Assembly: GCA_030673995.1 (NCBI GenBank)
Contig: DAOUYU010000025.1
Location: 1 to 13,733, forward strand
Direction: 5' to 3'
Length of the DNA stretch: 13,733 nucleotides
DNA from: Candidatus Aminicenantota bacterium
GTDB lineage: Bacteria > Acidobacteriota > Aminicenantia > Aminicenantales > Aminicenantaceae
Numbering within the stretch: position 1 is the first letter of the stretch; each line of letters begins with the position of its first letter. The translations under genes and the position numbers were made by a program. Shown in pieces: positions 7,429-13,733 of the stretch. The notes beneath the pieces were generated by a model. The model made no database searches. It was not told the origin of the DNA and worked only from the letters and a program-made list of their open reading frames with translations.

Positions 7429-8158
7429 TTTAAAAATTAACGGTTTAGAGGTCAAGGCTGAGGAAGGCTGGACTATTTTAGAGACAGCCAAATTTTACGG
7501 ACTTGAAATACCTACTCTTTGCTACAAGGAAGGTTTAAGTGCTTACGGAGGCTGTCGTCTTTGTCTTGTAGAGATAGGTGAGGGACCTAAAGCCAAGTTA
7601 GCCTCTTCATGTACTTATCCAGTCGAAGAAGGTCTTGTGGTCAGAACAGATACCCGCAGAGTCATTGAAACCCGGAGGATGATGATAGAACTGATGCTTT
7701 CGCTTGCGCCTAACTCCAAAACCATACAGGACCTGGCTTCAAAATTTGGGGTGACCAAAGTCAGGTTTAAAGTTCGAAACGAAGAATGCATCCTCTGCGG
7801 CCTGTGTGTCCGGATGTGTGCTGAGCAAATGGGCGGCAGGGCTATTGGCTTCCAGAACCGAGGACACAAAAGAAAAATCTCTACTCCCTTTGATATAAAA
7901 TCTGAAGAATGCCGCCTCTGCGGCGGCTGTATGTACATCTGCCCCGCCTGTCAACTGAAATGCCAGGGTCCTGAAGCAGATACTACAGTTTGCAATGCTT
8001 GTTTAACCATGGACCCAACCTGCCTGGATTATTACGATGAGCTTCAATGCTGGATGTATAATGTGGGCCGCTGCGGGACGTGTGTGAGAGAAAAGCCTGA
8101 AAAATCAGACAGTAAAGAGCAGGCTCAAAAAAGCAAGGAAAAGCAGAAAAATGCTTAA
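7421..8158 (+). CDS. NuoG/HydA-type ferredoxin subunit with Cys-rich tail
   Basis: A 245-residue iron-sulfur protein resembling the N-terminal part of NuoG or HydA, without any catalytic H-cluster or molybdopterin domain. Residues 1-75 are a plant-type [2Fe-2S] ferredoxin domain (Cys34, 45, 48, 64). Two CX2CX2CX3C motifs (Cys123-133 and Cys164-174) bind [4Fe-4S] clusters. The CxxxxxC-His ligand set seen in NuoG is absent. After the second motif come eight further cysteines (177, 181, 191, 194, 201, 210, 218, 221), enough for one or two extra metal sites. The last ~22 residues are a charged Lys/Glu/Gln tail. It starts at an ATG inside the end of the preceding gene, which implies coupling. It probably wires the NuoF-GltD protein to the FMN protein downstream. 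Confidence 0.88.
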   Translation: MINLKINGLEVKAEEGWTILETAKFYGLEIPTLCYKEGLSAYGGCRLCLVEIGEGPKAKLASSCTYPVEEGLVVRTDTRRVIETRRMMIELMLSLAPNSKTIQDLASKFGVTKVRFKVRNEECILCGLCVRMCAEQMGGRAIGFQNRGHKRKISTPFDIKSEECRLCGGCMYICPACQLKCQGPEADTTVCNACLTMDPTCLDYYDELQCWMYNVGRCGTCVREKPEKSDSKEQAQKSKEKQKNA

Positions 8159-8212
8159 TCTGCCTGCTTCTCACTGCTTACAATCAAATGAGAAAATAAG
8201 GAGGTAATCATA

Positions 8213-9793
8213 ATGGCTTATACAAAACTCAACAGGAGTGCTGCTACTCTAACCAAAAACAGAACTGAAGGTTCCATAAGTCCTTCTAGCGGGATGTGTG
8301 TCACCTGTGTAGACGGCTGCATCGGCATGTGCGAGATAGGAAAATCCGCCTATCGGGGCCATGAAGTTCTCTATCCTCAACCCTTTGGTATCATCACTGC
8401 GGCTTCTGAGAAGGAATATCCAGTGGACCTCTCTGATTTCAACATCATGGGTACAGCAGCCGGTGCTCACGGTGTGGAGGCCGATCCTGACAAGGCAACT
8501 TTTCCAAAAGTATCCATTGAAACGCAAATTGGACATGACAAAGGGATCAAGCTGAAAGTTCCTTTTATTATTTCAGGTATGGGCTCGACAAATGTTGCTA
8601 AACAGAATTGGGAAGGATTGGCCAAAGGCGCAGCAATATCAGGGACGATACTTACTGTCGGCGAAAATGTCTGCGGAATGGATGATGAATCCGAGATAAA
8701 AAACGGAAAAATCGTCCGTTCCCCTGATATGGAAAACCGAGTTAAACTCTTTAAGGAATTTCAGGAGGACGGTTACGGAACAGTAGCCGTTCAGGCCAAC
8801 GTTGAGGATACAAGACTGGGCGTTCAAGAATACGTCATTGAAAAGCTCGGCGTAGAAACAGTCGAGCTGAAATGGGGACAAGGTGCCAAAGATATAGGCG
8901 GCGAGGTTAAAGTCAAGAACCTCAAAAAAGCTCAAGAGCTAAAAAAGAAAGGCTATATCGTCCTTCCTGATCCTGAAGATTCAGAAATCATAAAAGCTTT
9001 TGAGAAAGGCAGTTTTAAAGAGTTTGAAAGGCACTCTCGACTGGGTATGGTTGAAGAAGAAAGCTTTATGCAGAGAGTCGAAGAGCTAAGACGTGCAGGC
9101 GCAAAGTATGTCTTCCTGAAAACAGGGGCCTATCGGCCAGTTGATTTGGCTCGAGCTGTAAAATACTCCTCAAAGGCAAAACTCGACCTGCTGACAGTCG
9201 ACGGAGCAGGCGGTGGAACAGGAATGAGTCCCTGGCGGATGATGAATGAATGGGGAATTCCATGCATTGAAATCTGGTCTCTTTTATACCAATACCTTCG
9301 GAAACTGGATGAAAAAGGAGAATACATACCAGACATTGCAGCAGCCGGCGGGATCACTTTTGAAGATCAGATTTATAAAGTTCTAGCTTTAGGAGCACCC
9401 TATTTTAAAGCTGTGGGTATGGCCAGAGGCCCTATGGCAGCCACGATGGTAGGAAAAACAATTGGCAAGAGGATTGAAGAAGGACAGATTCCTGTTTACG
9501 TGGAACGCTTTGGAAATTCCGCTGAAGAAATCTTTGTTACAGCTCCCGCGTTAAAGAGAAAATACAAGGAAAGATTCAACGAAATCCCAACAGGAGCAAT
9601 GGGAATTTACAGTTATTTTTCAAGGCTCGCTCAAGGACTCAAGCAGCTCATGGCTGGAAACAGAAAGTTCGCTCTAAATTATATTACCCGTGATGATATA
9701 GCTGCCTTGACCCAAGATGCAGCAAACATAAGCGGTATTCATTACATAACTGAAGTCGATAAAGAGGAAGTTAATAAAATCCTGGATAGCTAA
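8213..9793 (+). CDS. Glutamate synthase-family FMN protein without amidotransferase
   Basis: A 526-residue FMN-dependent TIM-barrel protein of the glutamate synthase central-domain family (archaeal GltB2 / MgsC-like). Signature segments are KWGQGAKDIGG (220-230), DLLTVDGAGGGTGMSP (325-340) and the phosphate-binding AAAGGITFEDQ (376-386). A CX2CX3CX3C motif (Cys29, 32, 36, 40) at the N-terminus would hold a [4Fe-4S] cluster as electron entry point. There is no N-terminal glutamine amidotransferase domain and no GXGXG domain, and neither is encoded nearby, so glutamine-dependent glutamate synthesis is not supported; the substrate is unknown. Translation begins at an ATG with a near-ideal AAGGAGGT (8198-8205) 7 nt upstream. 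It follows the ferredoxin-like gene by 54 bp and is the last gene of the operon. Confidence 0.88.
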   Translation: MAYTKLNRSAATLTKNRTEGSISPSSGMCVTCVDGCIGMCEIGKSAYRGHEVLYPQPFGIITAASEKEYPVDLSDFNIMGTAAGAHGVEADPDKATFPKVSIETQIGHDKGIKLKVPFIISGMGSTNVAKQNWEGLAKGAAISGTILTVGENVCGMDDESEIKNGKIVRSPDMENRVKLFKEFQEDGYGTVAVQANVEDTRLGVQEYVIEKLGVETVELKWGQGAKDIGGEVKVKNLKKAQELKKKGYIVLPDPEDSEIIKAFEKGSFKEFERHSRLGMVEEESFMQRVEELRRAGAKYVFLKTGAYRPVDLARAVKYSSKAKLDLLTVDGAGGGTGMSPWRMMNEWGIPCIEIWSLLYQYLRKLDEKGEYIPDIAAAGGITFEDQIYKVLALGAPYFKAVGMARGPMAATMVGKTIGKRIEEGQIPVYVERFGNSAEEIFVTAPALKRKYKERFNEIPTGAMGIYSYFSRLAQGLKQLMAGNRKFALNYITRDDIAALTQDAANISGIHYITEVDKEEVNKILDS

Positions 9794-9805
9794 AAAAACG
9801 GTCGG

Positions 9806-9858
9806 AAAAAAAGGGGACAGGCAACTTTTTAATAAAAAGTAGCCTGTCCCCTTTTTTT
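9806..9858. repeat. Long imperfect palindrome, terminator-like or REP-like
   Basis: Seven A plus GGGGACAGGC (9806-9822) pair with GCCTGTCCCC plus seven T (9842-9858). Inside, ACTTTTT (9824-9830) pairs with AAAAAGT (9834-9840), leaving one A-A mismatch and an AAT loop. The 24-bp stem begins 12 bp after the stop of the FMN-protein gene. It can act as a bidirectional terminator. Its symmetry and conserved-looking GGGGACAGGC core also resemble a dispersed REP-type repeat. Confidence 0.75.
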
Positions 9859-9873
9859 CTGTCCCCTTTTTTT
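9844..9873 (+). repeat. Tandem duplication of a 15-bp unit
   Basis: CTGTCCCCTTTTTTT occurs twice without a gap (9844-9858 and 9859-9873). The first copy is the right arm of the long palindrome, so half of that element has been duplicated. Confidence 0.9.
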
Positions 9874-9875
9874 CT

Positions 9876-9906
9876 GCCTCCATCCTTTGTGATGGGGCTT
9901 TTTTTT
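9876..9906 (+). terminator. Rho-independent terminator of the redox operon
   Basis: GCC plus CCATC (9876-9884, bulged T at 9879) pairs with GATGGGGC (9891-9898) around a six-base loop, followed by eight T (9899-9906). It faces right and lies just before the promoter of the M50 protease gene. Confidence 0.75.
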
Positions 9907-9915
9907 AGTCGACAC

Positions 9916-9944
9916 TTTACCCTTCAAACATGTTATGCTATAAA
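9916..9944 (+). promoter_or_regulatory. Candidate promoter of the M50-trpS-scpAB run
   Basis: TTTACC (9916-9921), a 17-bp spacer and TATAAA (9939-9944) with TG at 9936-9937, an extended -10. Transcription would start near 9951, only about 9 nt before the ATG at 9960, which has no Shine-Dalgarno site. Translation of the first gene could therefore be nearly leaderless. Confidence 0.45.
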
Positions 9945-9959
9945 TAGCTCTAGTTTAAA

Positions 9960-10649
9960 ATGGACATATTAGTTAGAATAATCGCTTACTTTGTCCTGCT
10001 CTTAACCATCACTATCCATGAGTCTGCCCACGCCTGGTCTGCCTATAAACTGGGAGATCCAACAGCCTACCAACTGGGAAGAATCACTCTTAATCCTTTG
10101 CCCCACATCGACCCCATCGGAACCGTTATTCTTCCTCTTATTATGATGATGACCGGTATTCCTTTTTTCGGATGGGCCAAGCCGGTTCCGGTCAATCCCC
10201 TTAATCTGAGAAATCCTCGCCGCGATAACCTCTGGATATCGGCGGCCGGACCTCTCTCCAATTTAATTACAGCCGCGGTTTTTTTAGTGGTAATCTCTCT
10301 CCTAAAACTCCTCTACCCCGGTATCAGATATTCTTTCATATCAGCCATATCAATCTTTTATGGGCAACAAGGCTTTTCCAGTGGATTTCATCTTCTTGAT
10401 GGACTTGCTTTGATCTTATTTCTTGGAGCTCTAATCAACACGATTTTGGCTGTTTTCAACTTGATACCCATTCCTCCACTGGATGGAAGCGGGGTCTTGA
10501 TGGGTTTTCTTTCTGATGAAGCTGCAGAAAAATACGACCAAATCCGCCCCTATGGCTTTTTTATTATCCTTGGATTGCTTTTTATCGGATTTCTAAACAT
10601 GATTTTAAGACCCATCTTTACCATAATTACAACTATCATACTGAGTTAA
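9960..10649 (+). CDS. Site-2 protease family (M50) membrane metalloprotease
   Basis: A 229-residue polytopic intramembrane zinc protease of the M50 family. The HEXXH motif is HESAH (20-24) in the first membrane segment, and the third zinc ligand is Asp175 in NLIPIPPLDGSG (167-178), the typical NxxPxPxxDG arrangement. Hydrophobic segments lie around residues 5-20, 53-65, 97-118, 147-168 and 199-216. It is the short form without PDZ or CBS domains, as is common next to trpS and scpAB in many bacteria; substrates of this form are generally unknown. Start is the first ATG after the terminator region, with a plausible promoter 16 bp upstream. Its stop is one base from the trpS ATG. Confidence 0.9.
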   Translation: MDILVRIIAYFVLLLTITIHESAHAWSAYKLGDPTAYQLGRITLNPLPHIDPIGTVILPLIMMMTGIPFFGWAKPVPVNPLNLRNPRRDNLWISAAGPLSNLITAAVFLVVISLLKLLYPGIRYSFISAISIFYGQQGFSSGFHLLDGLALILFLGALINTILAVFNLIPIPPLDGSGVLMGFLSDEAAEKYDQIRPYGFFIILGLLFIGFLNMILRPIFTIITTIILS

Positions 10650-10650
10650 A

Positions 10651-11643
10651 ATGAGCGAAAAAAAGAAGAAAATTGTCCTCAGCGGAATGAGACCAACAGG
10701 ATCTCTCCATCTCGGCCATCTGGTCGGGGCACTGCGCAACTGGATCAAATTACAGGAGCAATGCCACTGCTTTTATACCATTGTCACCTGGCATGCCCTT
10801 AGCTCTGAATACCAGGACTCGAAGACTATCAAAAAAAACATCTTCGAAGTAGCTGTGGATTGGATAAGTATAGGATTGGACCCCGATAAAAGTGTTCTCT
10901 TCATCCAGTCAGATGTCAAAGAGCATGCAGAGCTCCATCTTCTTCTCTCGATGGTTATTCCCCTTCCCTGGCTTCAAAGAGTCCCGACCTTTAAAGAAAT
11001 GCAGAGGGAACTTCCCGATAAAGACATCAACACATACGGATTTTTCGGTTATCCCGTTCTTCAAACAGCCGATATCCTCATTTATAAAGCAAATGCTGTG
11101 CCTGTAGGTGAAGACCAGGCCTATCACCTGGAATTTGCACGAGAGGTAACCAGGCGATTCAACCGCCTTTTCGGAGAGATCTTTCCCGAACCCCAAACAT
11201 TTCTTACAAATGTGCCGAAGCTGGCAGGAACAGACGGGCGCAAGATGAGCAAGTCCTACGGAAATGCGATCTACCTTAAGGATTCACCGGAACTCATTCG
11301 AAAAAAAATCGAAACCATGATGACCGACACCAGGCGCAAACGAAGGTCAGACCCAGGTATTCCAGATGACTGCCCTGTGTATACATTGCACAGAGCTTTT
11401 GTAGCCAAGGAAAAAAGAGATGAACTGGCCCAAAGGTGTCGGACTGCCGAGATAGGCTGTTTGGACTGTAAAGCGGTTGCTATCGAGAGCATCCTCAATA
11501 TTCTTGCTCCTTACAGGGAGCAAAGGAAAAGATTCGAGAAAAATCCCAACCTTGTTTGGGAAATTCTGGAAGAAGGTAACAAGAAAGCACGTCAAGTCGC
11601 CCAGAAAACCATGGAAGAGGTAAGATCTGCTATCGGCTTTTAA
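10651..11643 (+). CDS. trpS: Tryptophanyl-tRNA synthetase
   Basis: Charges tRNA-Trp with tryptophan in the cytoplasm. The 330-residue length is normal for the bacterial enzyme. The class I signatures are present: PTGSLHLGH (15-23), the HIGH variant, and KMSKS (198-202) within GTDGRKMSKSYGN. The DILIY and PVGEDQ segments (141-156) form the expected active-site region. The C-terminal portion holds a small cysteine group (241, 263, 270, 273) of no known role. The ATG is one base after the M50 gene stop with no strong Shine-Dalgarno site, suggesting translational coupling. Nothing suggests tryptophan-dependent attenuation in the short upstream space. Confidence 0.97.
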   Translation: MSEKKKKIVLSGMRPTGSLHLGHLVGALRNWIKLQEQCHCFYTIVTWHALSSEYQDSKTIKKNIFEVAVDWISIGLDPDKSVLFIQSDVKEHAELHLLLSMVIPLPWLQRVPTFKEMQRELPDKDINTYGFFGYPVLQTADILIYKANAVPVGEDQAYHLEFAREVTRRFNRLFGEIFPEPQTFLTNVPKLAGTDGRKMSKSYGNAIYLKDSPELIRKKIETMMTDTRRKRRSDPGIPDDCPVYTLHRAFVAKEKRDELAQRCRTAEIGCLDCKAVAIESILNILAPYREQRKRFEKNPNLVWEILEEGNKKARQVAQKTMEEVRSAIGF

Positions 11644-11664
11644 AATAAACGTCATTCGATTCCT

Positions 11665-12399
11665 ATGGAAAATTCGCCATCCTATCAAGTGAAGCTCGAG
11701 GTTTTTGAGGGACCACTGGACCTCCTTCTCTTTCTGATAAGAAAGAAAAAAATCGATATCCATGATATTCCTATGGCTACAATCACCAAAGAATACCTGG
11801 AATACCTCAACCAAAAGGAAAGGATAAATCTCGACAGAGAAGCCGAATTTCTCCTTATAGCCGCACTCCTCATCTACATCAAATCTCAGATGCTTCTTCC
11901 GCGCGAAATACCAATTGAAGATGAAAGAGATCCCCGCCAAGTTCTCGTGGACCGGCTCCTTGATTATCAAAAGGTAAAAGCAGCGAGTCTCCTTTTAAAG
12001 GAGAAAGAAGAAAAAGAACTTCAGAAGTGGAAAAGAGCGTCTATTCCCTTTCAATATTTTGAAAAAGAGATGGATTCCCTGGAAGTATCGCTTTTCAGTT
12101 TAGCTGAATCCTTTTTTACCCTCATGAAACGAAAAGAAAAGGAAGAGGCCCAAATCATAAAAGGAAAGGAATTTTCAATAGAAGAGAAGATCAAGGAAAT
12201 ACTGGCTGTTTTTGAGGAAAATTCCTTCCTCGACTTTTTTGATTATTTTTACGAGCAGGAATCTTTTGAAGAAGCTCTTGCTTCTTTTTTCGCTCTTCTG
12301 GAACTCATCAAATCCAGAATAGTCATAGCGTTACAAAAAAGTCACTTCCAGCCAATTAAAGTTTGGCTTCGAGATAAGGCTCCTGCGAAGAGAACCTGA
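11665..12399 (+). CDS. scpA: Segregation and condensation protein A
   Basis: Kleisin subunit of the bacterial SMC-ScpAB condensin, which bridges SMC heads during chromosome organisation. The 244-residue protein opens with the family hallmark YQVKLEVFEGPLDLLLFLI (residues 7-25), followed by IDIHDIPMATITKEYLEYL (30-48). A charged middle section and a short C-terminal winged-helix part (SRIVIALQKSHFQPIKVW) follow. It lies 21 bp after trpS. The ATG has no clear Shine-Dalgarno site. Its TGA shares one base with the scpB ATG, the usual coupled scpAB arrangement. The smc gene is not in the window. Confidence 0.95.
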   Translation: MENSPSYQVKLEVFEGPLDLLLFLIRKKKIDIHDIPMATITKEYLEYLNQKERINLDREAEFLLIAALLIYIKSQMLLPREIPIEDERDPRQVLVDRLLDYQKVKAASLLLKEKEEKELQKWKRASIPFQYFEKEMDSLEVSLFSLAESFFTLMKRKEKEEAQIIKGKEFSIEEKIKEILAVFEENSFLDFFDYFYEQESFEEALASFFALLELIKSRIVIALQKSHFQPIKVWLRDKAPAKRT

Positions 12400-12956
12400 T
12401 GAAAGAGCGCCTGAAAGAAGTCGTGGAATCTATGATTTTTATCTCCCTGGAGCCGCTGTCATTAGAGAAAATCAAGAGCGTACTGACAGAATTCCCAGAA
12501 GAAGATATCGACCAGGCAATCAAAGAGCTTCTGGAGAGTTACGCTTCAGATGAGAGAGGAATCCAAATCATCCAGGCTGCAGGAGGTTATCTTTTCTCAA
12601 CAAAATCCGAACATGACACATGGATAAAACGACTTCTCAGGATAGAGAGAAAAAACAAGCTTTCATCTGCAGCCATGGAGACTTTATCTGCCATCGCCTA
12701 TCACCAGCCTATAACGCTGGCTGAAATCCCTGCCTTAAGGGGAGTCGATTCCTCACAGACATTAAAAACCCTTCTCCAGAAAAAAATGATCAAAATCGTA
12801 GGGAGGAAAAAGAGCCCTGGGAATCCATTGATCTACAGGACATCGAATAAATTCTTAACCCACTTTGGGCTTAACAATATCATGGATCTCCCAACTCCAG
12901 AGGAGATTTCAAAAATTCTCGATGAGGAGAAAAACTTTGAGGAAGAAGAAAATTAA
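12399..12956 (+). CDS. scpB: Segregation and condensation protein B
   Basis: Partner of ScpA in the SMC condensin complex. The 185-residue protein has the two winged-helix repeats of the family. The most diagnostic stretches are AMETLSAIAYHQPITLAEIP (residues 92-111), then RGVDSSQTLKTLL, GRKKSPGNPLIYRTS and FGLNNIMDLP. The C-terminus is a run of acidic residues. It begins on the stop of scpA. Its last 20 bp overlap the start of the downstream gamma-glutamyltranspeptidase gene, whose ribosome binding site lies inside scpB. Confidence 0.95.
   Translation: MKERLKEVVESMIFISLEPLSLEKIKSVLTEFPEEDIDQAIKELLESYASDERGIQIIQAAGGYLFSTKSEHDTWIKRLLRIERKNKLSSAAMETLSAIAYHQPITLAEIPALRGVDSSQTLKTLLQKKMIKIVGRKKSPGNPLIYRTSNKFLTHFGLNNIMDLPTPEEISKILDEEKNFEEEEN
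12924..12929 (+). promoter_or_regulatory. Shine-Dalgarno site for ggt inside scpB
   Basis: GAGGAG, 7 nt before the TTG at 12937. It is the basis for choosing that TTG as start, which yields a complete signal peptide. Confidence 0.65.
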
Positions 12957-13733
12957 GTTCTTTAAAAATAAATTCCTTCCCCTTTTGACTGCTATCTTAT
13001 TGATCACTGCCTTTTCTTGTCGACTCAGAGAATTAAAAATCCCTATACCTCCTGCTGACCGCCATAAGCCTTTCGATTTTATCGGACGGAAAGGAATGGT
13101 TGTTGCTGCCCATCCTTTAGCAGCAGAAGCAGGCCTTGAAATGCTTCGAAAAGGAGGAAATGCCGTCGATGCAGCAGTGGCGACTGCGTTCGCTCTGAAT
13201 GTCTGTGAACCCTTTGCTTCCGGAATAGGGGGCGGGGGATTTATGGTTGTCTACATCGCTTCAGAGAGAAAGGTGATTGTTTTAAATTTCAGGGAAAAAG
13301 CTCCATCTCAGGTTTCGCCAGAAATATTCGATGAAGAAGGGAAAACAAAAACTCAGGGACTGGCTGTGGCTGTTCCCGGTGCCCTGGCTGGATGGACCCA
13401 TGCACTCAATACATACGGGACAAAAAAGCTGTCCGAAGTCATGCAAAGGGCCCTGTCCCTTGCAGAAGAAGGATTCCTTGTGAGTAAAACCTTTAGCTTA
13501 ATCAACAAGGACGAATACGAAAAACTCATCCTGAATGCTGGGGAGCTGACCTGTTATCTCAACAAGGGCTTCCCCTATGAGCCTGGGGAGCGGTTTCGAA
13601 ATCCAGACTTAGCTCAAACCTTCAAAACCATAGCTTTAAAAGGCGTAGATGAATTTTACACAGGGAAGATAGCCAGGAAGATTGTCCAGGCAGTCAAAGA
13701 TAAGGGAGGAGTGATAACTTTGCAAGACCTGGC
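12937..13733 (+). CDS. ggt: Gamma-glutamyltranspeptidase, 5' part, exported
   Basis: N-terminal ~265 residues of a gamma-glutamyltransferase, which hydrolyses or transfers the gamma-glutamyl group of glutathione and related peptides outside the cytoplasm. The frame runs off the right end, so the autocatalytic threonine and small subunit are not visible. Family signatures are RKGGNAVDAAVATAFALNV, then CEPFASGIGGGGFMVVY, then FREKAPSQ and GLAVAVPGALAGW. From TTG at 12937 the protein opens with RKKKIKFFKNK and a hydrophobic stretch ending TAFSC at Cys28, a possible but weak lipobox, so it may be a lipoprotein or have an ordinary cleaved signal. It overlaps scpB by 20 bp and may be on the same transcript, though functionally unrelated. 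Confidence 0.9.
   Translation, partial: MRKKKIKFFKNKFLPLLTAILLITAFSCRLRELKIPIPPADRHKPFDFIGRKGMVVAAHPLAAEAGLEMLRKGGNAVDAAVATAFALNVCEPFASGIGGGGFMVVYIASERKVIVLNFREKAPSQVSPEIFDEEGKTKTQGLAVAVPGALAGWTHALNTYGTKKLSEVMQRALSLAEEGFLVSKTFSLINKDEYEKLILNAGELTCYLNKGFPYEPGERFRNPDLAQTFKTIALKGVDEFYTGKIARKIVQAVKDKGGVITLQDL

Noticed and set aside
7421..8158. Ferredoxin subunit as a truncated [FeFe]-hydrogenase HydA
   Set aside because: None of the H-cluster motifs is present and the reading frame ends cleanly before a well-formed downstream gene, so this is a complete electron-transfer subunit and not a broken hydrogenase.
11347..11970. A 207-codon open frame antisense to trpS and scpA
   Set aside because: It spans the junction of two well-identified genes and has no motif or start signal.

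Overview
The window looks like chromosomal DNA from an anaerobic, moderately AT-rich bacterium. Gene order, the abundance of flavin/iron-sulfur proteins and the style of the exported peptidases would suit an uncultured lineage such as Aminicenantes or a deltaproteobacterium-like group. That placement is an impression from gene content; nothing in the window proves it. Frequent TTG/GTG starts (speD, nuoE-like gene, ggt, probably the M1 peptidase) are a local trait.

Left part, minus strand (1-3443): an exported M1-type zinc metallopeptidase with a degenerate GXMEN motif, and upstream of it speD, the pyruvoyl S-adenosylmethionine decarboxylase of polyamine synthesis. speD has a good promoter and Shine-Dalgarno site that fix its start at a TTG.

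Centre, plus strand (3504-9906): a divergently transcribed four-gene redox operon. It begins with a strong extended -10 promoter overlapped by a perfect 16-bp palindrome and a leader of about 250 nt. The genes encode (1) a NuoE/HydC-like [2Fe-2S] protein, (2) a 1055-residue fusion of a NuoF/HydB-like NADH:FMN module to a GltD/NfnB-like FAD-NADPH module, (3) a ferredoxin-like subunit with one [2Fe-2S], two [4Fe-4S] and a cysteine-rich tail, and (4) a stand-alone FMN protein of the glutamate synthase family lacking the glutamine amidotransferase domain. Together they suggest one complex linking NADH, NADPH, possibly ferredoxin, and an unidentified substrate on the glutamate synthase-like FMN site. 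The operon closes with a 24-bp-stem hairpin, a tandem 15-bp repeat and a second terminator hairpin.

Right part, plus strand (9916-13733): a conserved housekeeping run of site-2 protease (M50), trpS, scpA and scpB, tightly packed and probably one transcript, followed by the 5' part of a gamma-glutamyltranspeptidase gene. That gene starts at a TTG inside the end of scpB and leaves the window.

The most interesting object is the redox operon, which resembles the core of flavin-based electron-bifurcating enzymes but has an unusual set of partners. No tRNA, rRNA, CRISPR array or intact transposase gene was seen.
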